A DNA stretch of 5,693 nucleotides, from positions 1-5,693 of the forward strand of contig CAMYNZ010000441.1 of the NCBI GenBank assembly GCA_947259865.1, in the 5' to 3' direction. Shown piece after piece: positions 1-5,693 of the stretch. The notes beneath the pieces are model-generated. The model did not search any database, was not told the DNA's origin, and worked only from the letters and a program-made list of their open reading frames with translations. The stretch is from an uncultured Desulfobacterales bacterium. Lineage in GTDB: Bacteria; Desulfobacterota; Desulfobacteria; Desulfobacterales; G020354645. The translations under genes were made by a program, and so were the position numbers. Each line of letters opens with the position of its first letter. Position 1 is the first letter of the stretch.

Positions 1-245
1 ATTTCAGGAACTTCCTTTTTTAGGACACCAACCTGGGGGAATCTTTCGATCACCTCGATTCCGTGGGGAGCTGCCTGGATGTCCGCGGTTAAGTTCTCAC
101 CGGCATGGTGGCGCTTCATGTGGAAGCCGGTGCGCCATAATTTGCTTTGGGAAACATCATAGACGTTGCCTTTGTGCGCGATATAAACCGGTTTTCCATT
201 TTGGCCGTTATATTCAGACAGCTCCTGTGAATCAAATTCTTTCAT
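1..245 (-). CDS. Cytochrome b5-like haem/steroid-binding domain protein (N-terminal part, runs off left edge)
   Basis: Translating the minus strand from the ATG at 245 gives 81 open residues up to the window edge, starting MKEFDSQELSEYNG. The start is supported by GGAGG at 255-259, nine bases upstream; another ATG five bases upstream (at 250) hits a stop after one codon. Residues 18-33 (KPVYIAHKGNVYDVSQ), the tryptophan at 37, the segment HHAGENLT at 46-53 and APHG at 59-62 match the pattern I know from the short bacterial cytochrome b5-like proteins of COG4892 (predicted haem/steroid binding). H47 and H61 are the likeliest haem ligands by position, but this is inference because their spacing is shorter than in classical cytochrome b5. 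The gene starts 25 bases after the UbiA-like gene and is probably co-transcribed with it. The C-terminus is not visible, so a membrane domain or other fusion partner cannot be excluded. Confidence 0.82.
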   Translation of the reverse strand, partial: MKEFDSQELSEYNGQNGKPVYIAHKGNVYDVSQSKLWRTGFHMKRHHAGENLTADIQAAPHGIEVIERFPQVGVLKKEVPE

Positions 246-270
246 AGCATATATCCTCCATCATCCGATA

Positions 271-1212
271 TCATATCAGCAAATTGATGACTACCACAAC
301 CAGCATCGCCAGCGGGTAGTAACTGGCCTTGTTAAACAACTGCATGGCATGGGATCTTTTTTTGGATATAAAGGTTTGAAAAGCCGGCAGCAGCAGCAGA
401 TAAATTCCCACGATCAGGGAAACAATAACATATGGTGGGTTGATCCCCAGGCTGGAGAGGTAAAAGACGAAGATATTCATAACCAGTGCAAGGATGATAC
501 AGCCCAGTAAAATCAGAGCGGCGTATCCTGTTCCGAGCCGCACCGGTATGGTTTGGGCCTGAAGCTGGCGATCTTCTTCAATATCGGCCCAGTCCGCCGG
601 TATATTCTGCCCGCCAATTTCCCAGAAAAACAGCCACAGAAAAAGGGCTGTGACATATACCAGGGAAGGATTGGGGTCTACCGCAAATACGGCTGCAACA
701 GCACCTGAGGTTTTGACCCCACCGCTGACAATAGTGCGGATGGGGCTGACCTTTAACATCAGGCAGTATATGGCCTCCAAAAAACACCCGGCCATAAAGA
801 TGAGCACACAGACTGGATTTAACCGATACGCTCCGATAATGGCGAGCACTGACCAGCCGAGCGCCCACAGCAGACCTGCGCGCAGACTCAGCAAACCTTG
901 GGCCATAGGGTGTCTGGGAAGCACAGCGTCCAGATAGTTGTCGGTTTCACGCAGCGATCCGACCCGGGCCTTTTCCTGATCGACGCGATAGTCGATCACA
1001 TCGTTCCAGGCATAGACCGCTGTGTAGCCGGCAAATACCGTAATAATTCCCCAAAAGATGATGTTGAGAGACGGAAAGGCACCCAACCACAGCAGGGCCC
1101 CCAGGGCGGGGGCGGACATATCCAGCAGGCCGTGGGGTGTTCTGGAAAGCGCCCAAAATAGCTTTATTCTGGAAAGACCGCTGTACCGATTTTGAATTGC
1201 TGAATCCTCCAA
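271..1212 (-). CDS. UbiA-family membrane prenyltransferase
   Basis: This 313-residue, very hydrophobic protein has about eight or nine membrane segments (roughly 35-66, 113-129, 132-153, 158-178, 184-199, 229-251, 260-280 and 297-313). Both aspartate-rich motifs of the UbiA superfamily are present: NDVIDYRVD at 70-78, and D210-IEE-D214 followed by QTIPVRLG. In the family these bind Mg2+ and the prenyl diphosphate, and the enzyme transfers an isoprenoid to an aromatic or other acceptor in the membrane. The acceptor cannot be told here; quinone synthesis is possible, as are lipid or haem-type acceptors. Between NDVIDYRVD and the conserved RHPMAQGLLS (100-109) there are about 20 extra residues compared with classical UbiA. 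The start is uncertain. The given start is TTG at 1212 with only a weak AGGA upstream, an in-frame TAG lies six codons before it, and the first in-frame ATG (1119, residue 32) would remove part of helix 1. The stop lies 25 bases before the cytochrome b5-like gene. Confidence 0.85.
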   Translation of the reverse strand: MEDSAIQNRYSGLSRIKLFWALSRTPHGLLDMSAPALGALLWLGAFPSLNIIFWGIITVFAGYTAVYAWNDVIDYRVDQEKARVGSLRETDNYLDAVLPRHPMAQGLLSLRAGLLWALGWSVLAIIGAYRLNPVCVLIFMAGCFLEAIYCLMLKVSPIRTIVSGGVKTSGAVAAVFAVDPNPSLVYVTALFLWLFFWEIGGQNIPADWADIEEDRQLQAQTIPVRLGTGYAALILLGCIILALVMNIFVFYLSSLGINPPYVIVSLIVGIYLLLLPAFQTFISKKRSHAMQLFNKASYYPLAMLVVVVINLLI

Positions 1213-1341
1213 GTATGTTGATCCTATCTATCGCAACGGTGCAGGTTCCGACCACGGGAGAGCAATAAAGCTCCGGTCTTTTCCCTTTCCGGGCAAGTTG
1301 AGCGCAGATACATAACCGAATAATTGACATGCCTAAACCGG

Positions 1342-2718
1342 TCAGCGAACCACCGGATTTAAAAGTTTGTCCACCAGATCTTCAGGCAGAATTTTTTCTT
1401 CTAAAACGACCTCTCGGATTGTTTTTCCGGTTTCATAGGCTTTCTTTGCTATGGCAGCAGCCTTATCGTAGCCGATATGCGGTACCAGGCCGGTAACCAT
1501 GGCCAGGCTTTTTTCTACCCCGGCAGCGCAGGTATCACGGTTGGCAGTAATACCCTTTATACACTTTTCGGCAAAAACATCAACACTTGCGGTCAGCAAA
1601 GCGATGGACTGCAGCAGGTTGTATGCGATCACCGGCAGCATGACATTCAGCTCGAATATTCCGGACTGGCCCCCGAGCATAACCGTTAGATCATTGCCTG
1701 CCACCTGGGCGGCCACCTGAATAACGGCTTCCGGTATAACCGGGTTGACCTTGCCCGGCATGATCGAAGATCCGGGCTGCAGTGCCGGGATATTTATTTC
1801 ACCGATTCCGCATCGCGGGCCGGATGCCAGCCAGCGAATGTCGTTGGCAATTTTAACAAGGCTGGCGGCTATTGTTTTCAGGATCCCGCTGGTTTCGACG
1901 GCTGCATCCCGGGCCGCTTGAGCTTCGAAATGATTGAGCGCCTCTTTGAATGACACCCCGGTTTTTTCTGTGATGCGCCCGATGACTTTGCCGGCAAACT
2001 GCGGATGGGCATTTAAACCGCTGCCGACGGCCGTACCCCCCAGGGCAAGCTCCGAGAGGCGACTTTCAAGGCCTGCCAGTCGCGCAATACCCAACTCGAT
2101 TTGTCGGGCATAACCCGAAAATTCCTGTCCGAGTGTCAGCGGCACCGCATCCTGCAGGTGTGTTCTGCCGATCTTAACGACATCGCTGAATTCTGAGGAT
2201 TTGGTTGAAAGTACCCGGTGAAATTGATCCAGTGAGGGAATCAGGTGTTTTTTAATAGCCGTCAGGGAAGCAATATGAATTGCGGTTGGAATCACATCAT
2301 TGCTTGATTGCCCCAGGTTTACATGGTCATTGGGATGCACCGGAACTTTCAGCGCTTTTTTGCCGGTAATTATTTCGTTGGCCCGCACAGCGATAACTTC
2401 GTTTATGTTCATATTTGTGGAGGTGCCGGATCCGGTCTGGAAAACATCCACCACAAACTGGTCTGCAAATTCTCCGTCCATGACCTCCTGGGCCGCCTGG
2501 GATATGGCCGCCGAAATTTTCCGCTCCAATAGACCCAGCTCGAAATTTACCTCGGCCGCACATTTTTTTATCAGACCGAGCGCGTAATTAAACTCCGGCT
2601 GCAAAGTGATACCGCTGATGGGGAAGTTTTCCACAGCCCGCTGGGTCTGGGGACCGTAATAGGCATTTTCGGGGATAAGAACCGTGCCCATCGTGTCTTT
2701 TTCTTTTCTGAATTTCAT
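1342..2718 (-). CDS. fumC: Class II fumarate hydratase (fumarase C type)
   Basis: This 458-residue protein belongs to the fumarase/aspartase superfamily and is near the usual FumC length (467 in E. coli). It should interconvert fumarate and L-malate in the cytoplasm as an iron-free homotetramer. Visible family landmarks are GSGTSTNMNINEVIA (96-110), HPNDHVNLGQSSND (128-141), GRTHLQDA (184-191, H187 matching E. coli H188) and the signature GSSIMPGKVNP (316-326), with S317 matching the catalytic S318. Fumarase is preferred over aspartase because of GSGTS rather than GAGTS, SSND rather than STND, GIGEI (304-309 region) rather than GLNEI, and MPGK rather than MPAK. The stretch after the signature, NPVIPEAV, is more aspartase-like than the NPTQCEA of E. 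coli FumC, so some doubt remains. The ATG start is preceded by CGGAG at 2724-2728, five bases away. It lies 12 bases after the small upstream gene, indicating one transcript with aconitase. Confidence 0.9.
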   Translation of the reverse strand: MKFRKEKDTMGTVLIPENAYYGPQTQRAVENFPISGITLQPEFNYALGLIKKCAAEVNFELGLLERKISAAISQAAQEVMDGEFADQFVVDVFQTGSGTSTNMNINEVIAVRANEIITGKKALKVPVHPNDHVNLGQSSNDVIPTAIHIASLTAIKKHLIPSLDQFHRVLSTKSSEFSDVVKIGRTHLQDAVPLTLGQEFSGYARQIELGIARLAGLESRLSELALGGTAVGSGLNAHPQFAGKVIGRITEKTGVSFKEALNHFEAQAARDAAVETSGILKTIAASLVKIANDIRWLASGPRCGIGEINIPALQPGSSIMPGKVNPVIPEAVIQVAAQVAGNDLTVMLGGQSGIFELNVMLPVIAYNLLQSIALLTASVDVFAEKCIKGITANRDTCAAGVEKSLAMVTGLVPHIGYDKAAAIAKKAYETGKTIREVVLEEKILPEDLVDKLLNPVVR

Positions 2719-2730
2719 AGGCGCTCCGTC

Positions 2731-2991
2731 CTAACGATCAGTTGACATTCTTTCAATATTTGTCCGCAGCTGTGCAATTTCTATCCCTAAACTCACACAC
2801 TGTATGCCATCCATACATTTTTCGGCATCACCGTCTTCCAGAAAGGTTTTCAGCCGGTGTTTATTTTTTTTCAGATCCACCACCCAGGCTTTTTGTTCGG
2901 TATTATAATCTACGCTAATATCGATACCGCATTCACCGATATCCGGGTATAAGGACCTGATTCTTTCACACAATTCGTTTTTATCGAGCAT
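2731..2991 (-). CDS. Small conserved-looking protein of unknown function between aconitase and fumarase
   Basis: I do not recognise this 86-residue protein. It reads MLDKNELCERIRSLYPDIGE at the start, then two probable beta strands (22-30 and 34-41), a basic stretch (KKNKHRLK, 41-48), an acidic turn (EDGDAE, 52-57) and a C-terminal helix (about 63-81). There is no signal peptide or membrane segment, so it should be cytoplasmic. It has four cysteines (C8, C21, C59, C65), the last two spaced CX5C. That it is a real gene is supported by a good ribosome site, AAAGGAG at 3000-3006, eight bases before the ATG, and by exact fit into the operon: 16 bases after the aconitase stop and 12 before the fumarase start. 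The position suggests a partner, cluster or stability factor for one of the flanking enzymes, but this is inference from neighbourhood only. Confidence 0.8.
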   Translation of the reverse strand: MLDKNELCERIRSLYPDIGECGIDISVDYNTEQKAWVVDLKKNKHRLKTFLEDGDAEKCMDGIQCVSLGIEIAQLRTNIERMSTDR

Positions 2992-3007
2992 TTCCTTTTC
3001 TCCTTTA

Positions 3008-4975
3008 TCATGGCATATAGCCCGAGCCGTTCTGCAAGCCTTTCGAAACCGGCGTGAGAAAAAGGCGCTTTTGTTTTTGAGCTACCATTTCTACCTGCCG
3101 GGCGCTCATGCTGTGCTCGACCGTATAAGTTTCCCCCGTTCTTTCATTGATTACCGGTAATCGCGTGCCGGCCTGAATCGCTTTGCGGGCATCTGAAATG
3201 TGTAATACGTCGCCCTGGTCTATTTTATCCCAATCGTCGGGATCGGAAAATGTCAGCGGCAGTATGCCGAAATTGATCAAATTTTGCCAGTGAATGCGAG
3301 CGAATTTTTTGGCCAGGACGGTTCTCAGCCCGAGATACCGCGGACCAATGACCGCATGTTCGCGGCTTGATCCCTGCCCGTAATTGATCCCTGCCACAAC
3401 GAATGAAATATGCTTTTGATGTTGCATGGCCCGGTCGTAATAGGTTTCGTCAATCCGGCTGAAGGCAAATTTACTGATTTCAGGTATATTGCTGCGATAT
3501 GGCAACACCCTGGCTCCGGCCGGTAAAATTTCATCGGTTGAGATATCGTCGCCCATTTTCAGCAATACGGGTCCTTTTAGATTGTCCGGTAGCGGATCGA
3601 AGTCGGGTAATGGTTTGATGTTGGGCCCTTTTTCAAGTTCGATCTTTTCTTTGAATTGAGGCGGTGCAACCAGCATTTCTTTATTGATTCGAATGGTTCT
3701 CGGTTCCACAAAACGCGGGTAGGTCATATCCATCGTGCGTGGATCCGAAATCAGTCCTTTAAGCGCCGAAACCGCTGCTGTTTCGGGGCTGCACAGATAC
3801 ACCTGATCCTGCTTGGTACCCGATCGGCCCGGGAAATTTCTGGGCACGGTGCGCAAACTGATACGACCGGTCGCCGGTGCCTGTCCCATACCGATACAGC
3901 CGTTGCAACCGGGTTGGTGGATGCGCGCACCGGCATGAATTAATTTTTCCAGGTATCCTTTGGAAACAAGGTTTTCCAGAATCTGTCGGGAAGTAGGATT
4001 GATATCAAAAGAAACACGGTCGACGATTTGTTTGCCGTCTACGATAAGCGCGGCAATGGCAAAATCCCGGAATCCCGGATTGGCGGAGGACCCGATATAA
4101 GATTGATAGATTTTACGTCCGGCAACCTGGTGCACGGGCACCACATCGCCCGGGCTGCTCGGGCATGCAATCAGGGGCTCTAACCGGGAAAGATTGATTT
4201 CGTCGTATTCATCGTATTCCGCGCTGGTATCAGCGATAATTTCGGTCCAAACGTCTTCTCGATTCTGGAGCTTAAGGAATGTTCTGACGGCATTATCAGA
4301 TGGAAAGACCGTCGTGGTTGCACCCAGTTCTGCGCCCATATTGGCGATCACATGACGATCCATAGCGGTCAGATGTTTTAAACCCGGTCCATAATATTCC
4401 GCAATTTTGCCGATTCCGCCGGCGACACCGTGGCGCCGGAGCATTTCAAGGATTATGTCCTTGGCACTGACCCAGGCGGGCAACTTACCGGTCAATTTTA
4501 TTCCCCAGATTTTTGGCATTTTCAAAAAATAAGGTTCCCCGGCCATGGCCATGGCCACTTCCAGACCGCCGGCTCCGATCGCCAGCATGCCCAGAGAACC
4601 GGCAGCAGGCGTATGGCTATCCGAACCCAGCATGGTTTTGCCCGGTATGCCGAAGCGCTCCATATGAACCGGATGGCTGACACCGTTTCCCGGGCGACTA
4701 TACCAGACGCCGAACCGCTGACAGGCGCTGAAGAGGAACAGGTGATCGTCCGCGTTCTTGAAGTCGGTTTGCAGCAAATTGTGATCGACATACTGGGCCG
4801 AGAGCTGGGTTTGAACCGTAGGAATCTGCATGGCCTCCAACTCGAGCATAACCATGGTTCCGGTGGCATCCTGGGTGAGTGTTTGATCGATCTTTAATCC
4901 GATTTCTTCCCCCGGTTTGAGCTCACCTTTAACCAGGTGGCTTTCGATTAGTTTTTGGGCAACGTTTTGACCCAT
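3008..4975 (-). CDS. acn: Aconitate hydratase, single-chain 'Aquifex type', with atypical cluster motif
   Basis: This 655-residue protein resembles the Aquifex-type aconitases (TIGR01342 as I recall it), which isomerise citrate to isocitrate using a [4Fe-4S] cluster. The order is a three-part catalytic region (about 1-420), a linker, then the swivel domain (about 465-620). Numbering from the ATG at 4975, visible residues include YVDHN (62-66), SDSHTP (118-123), GAELGATTTVFPSD (214-227), C357 and C360 in GCNGCIGMG, RNFPGR (379-384), GDDISTDEILPAG (475-487) and GQGSSREHA (533-541). The third cluster ligand, normally the cysteine of GSCTN, is replaced: residues 295-299 read GSSAN. The remaining cysteines are C85, C271 and C395. 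The C-terminal 25 residues also look unlike relatives. A GTG at 4984 is in frame but overlaps the ribosome site, so the ATG nine bases downstream is the better start. It leads the operon with the small gene and fumC. A sibling hydro-lyase acting on a related tricarboxylate is possible. Confidence 0.88.
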   Translation of the reverse strand: MGQNVAQKLIESHLVKGELKPGEEIGLKIDQTLTQDATGTMVMLELEAMQIPTVQTQLSAQYVDHNLLQTDFKNADDHLFLFSACQRFGVWYSRPGNGVSHPVHMERFGIPGKTMLGSDSHTPAAGSLGMLAIGAGGLEVAMAMAGEPYFLKMPKIWGIKLTGKLPAWVSAKDIILEMLRRHGVAGGIGKIAEYYGPGLKHLTAMDRHVIANMGAELGATTTVFPSDNAVRTFLKLQNREDVWTEIIADTSAEYDEYDEINLSRLEPLIACPSSPGDVVPVHQVAGRKIYQSYIGSSANPGFRDFAIAALIVDGKQIVDRVSFDINPTSRQILENLVSKGYLEKLIHAGARIHQPGCNGCIGMGQAPATGRISLRTVPRNFPGRSGTKQDQVYLCSPETAAVSALKGLISDPRTMDMTYPRFVEPRTIRINKEMLVAPPQFKEKIELEKGPNIKPLPDFDPLPDNLKGPVLLKMGDDISTDEILPAGARVLPYRSNIPEISKFAFSRIDETYYDRAMQHQKHISFVVAGINYGQGSSREHAVIGPRYLGLRTVLAKKFARIHWQNLINFGILPLTFSDPDDWDKIDQGDVLHISDARKAIQAGTRLPVINERTGETYTVEHSMSARQVEMVAQKQKRLFLTPVSKGLQNGSGYMP

Positions 4976-4982
4976 CAGATTC

Positions 4983-4990
4983 ACCTCCTT
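4983..4990 (-). promoter_or_regulatory. Strong ribosome binding site that fixes the aconitase start
   Basis: The minus strand reads AAGGAGGT, close to a perfect complement of the 16S rRNA tail, with seven bases to the ATG at 4975. The in-frame GTG at 4984 lies partly inside this site and so cannot be served by it, which argues for the shorter protein beginning MGQNVAQ, in line with the N-terminus usual in this aconitase type. Confidence 0.8.
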
Positions 4991-5066
4991 GAATGGAAAT
5001 GGTCAAAGTTTATTTCGGTTGATAGCTATCTGGAGCAGAAAGACCCTTTTACACGTTTTGTGTTCA

Positions 5067-5693
5067 TCAGCGCACGCCGACTTTTTTTCGGATTTCTTCC
5101 ATAAACGGGGTGCTGATGGCCCGTGCGTTTTCAGCGCCGCGTGCCATTGTGCGATCAAGGTATGGGCGATCGTTTAAAAGCGATTTAAAATTTTCACGCG
5201 GCCTGCGAAATATTTCTTCCAGCAGTTCAAATAATTCCTGTTTGATATCACTGTAGGCCAGGCCGCCTTCAAGATAGCGAATTTGCATGTTCGCAACCGC
5301 ATCCGCAGAAGCAAATTGTTTATAGATTGCATAGACATTGCACCTATCCGGATTCTTTGGATCCTGGGGCTGCTTTGAATCGGTTACGATCCGCATCACA
5401 CTTTTACGCATCATTTCGGGTTCAGCGAAAATCGGTATCGTATTCTTATAATTTTTGCTCATTTTGCGGCCGTCCAGTCCGGGTATCGTCATGACCTGGT
5501 TTTTGATCAGCGGCTCGGGGATTTTGAGAAAGGTGCCATAGGAATTGTTTATCGTATTGGCAATGTTGCGTGCAATCTCCACATGCTGTTTTTGATCAAG
5601 TCCGATCGGAACCACCTGGGTACCGTAAAGCAGTATGTCAGCTGCCATCAGAACCGGGTAATTGTACAATCCAGTGTTGATATTATCATCCGG
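5067..5693 (-). CDS. trpS: Tryptophanyl-tRNA synthetase (C-terminal part, runs off right edge)
   Basis: The frame is open to the window edge, giving the last 208 residues of a protein usually about 330 long; the TTG at 5669 is an internal leucine codon, not a start. Class I synthetase landmarks are visible: YNYPVLMAADILLY (10-23 of the visible part), GLDQKQHVEIARNIA (about 31-45), and the signature loop GRKMSKN with K77-M-S-K-N81. These are characteristic of TrpS, which charges tRNA-Trp using ATP in the cytoplasm. The C-terminal part (LEGGLAYSDIKQELFELLEE, then RGAENARAIS) matches the anticodon-recognition helical region of the family. The HIGH-type motif lies outside the window. The loop has asparagine where the consensus KMSKS has serine, a change I believe occurs in some TrpS proteins. 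The gap to aconitase is 91 bases without a clear terminator, so read-through into the downstream genes is possible. Confidence 0.95.
   Translation of the reverse strand, partial: PDDNINTGLYNYPVLMAADILLYGTQVVPIGLDQKQHVEIARNIANTINNSYGTFLKIPEPLIKNQVMTIPGLDGRKMSKNYKNTIPIFAEPEMMRKSVMRIVTDSKQPQDPKNPDRCNVYAIYKQFASADAVANMQIRYLEGGLAYSDIKQELFELLEEIFRRPRENFKSLLNDRPYLDRTMARGAENARAISTPFMEEIRKKVGVR

Noticed and set aside
1250..1278. Imperfect inverted repeat in the gap between fumarase and the UbiA-like gene (GACC/GGTC and GAGC/GCTC with loop).
   Set aside because: On the transcribed strand it has bulges and is not followed by a run of T, so it does not qualify as an intrinsic terminator and has no other support.
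1324..1329. TTGACA on the plus strand resembling a -35 box.
   Set aside because: It points into the fumarase gene on the wrong strand, with no matching -10 box or plus-strand gene.
947..1330. 127-codon open frame on the minus strand overlapping the start of the UbiA-like gene.
   Set aside because: It overlaps the UbiA frame for most of its length, has low-complexity composition with no family resemblance, and looks like a shadow frame.
4542..4556. Tandem GCCATG-type repeat.
   Set aside because: It only encodes the Ala-Met-Ala-Met stretch of aconitase, a normal part of that conserved segment.
4430..4897. 155-codon open frame on the plus strand.
   Set aside because: It lies wholly inside the aconitase gene, whose protein is clearly conserved; it is an antisense shadow.
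5021..5030. Perfect 10-base palindrome GATAGCTATC upstream of aconitase.
   Set aside because: It is single, short and does not extend further; no second copy or clear promoter elements beside it. A regulator site is possible but unsupported.
5048..5066. Short ACAC/GTGT hairpin just after the trpS stop.
   Set aside because: A four-base stem without a T run is too weak to call a terminator.

Overview
All six genes lie on the minus strand. They read from the right edge to the left edge in the order trpS (3' part) - aconitase - small unknown protein - fumarase - UbiA-family prenyltransferase - cytochrome b5-like protein (5' part). No RNA gene, mobile element, CRISPR array or long repeat is visible, and no gap between genes exceeds about 130 bases. 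The gene content and protein style (single-chain aconitase beginning MGQNVAQKLIESHL, COG4892-type cytochrome b5 protein, divergent UbiA protein) suggest an anaerobic Desulfobacterota-type bacterium, perhaps a sulfate reducer. This is inference from remembered families; no taxonomic marker in the window proves it.

Region by region: 5693-5067 encodes the last 208 residues of tryptophanyl-tRNA synthetase. After a 91-base gap with no convincing terminator comes the aconitase (4975-3008). It is followed after 16 bases by an 86-residue protein (2991-2731) that I do not recognise, and after 12 more bases by a class II fumarase (2718-1342). A 129-base gap separates fumarase from the UbiA-family membrane protein (1212-271), whose start is uncertain (TTG). 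After 25 bases the cytochrome b5-like gene begins (245) and runs off the left edge.

The core of the window is a tight aconitase - small protein - fumarase unit, which puts two non-consecutive hydro-lyases of the citric acid cycle under probable common expression with a cysteine-containing small protein between them. The second pair, UbiA-like and cytochrome b5-like, suggests membrane quinone/lipid or haem-related work, but no substrate can be assigned.

The most notable point is in the aconitase. The catalytic residues I can align are retained, but the usual GSCTN iron-sulfur ligand motif reads GSSAN, so only two of the three canonical cluster cysteines are present. Other points are a diverged aconitase C-terminus, the unknown four-cysteine protein, and an insertion in the first aspartate-rich region of the UbiA protein. 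I did not find a clearly new multi-gene system.
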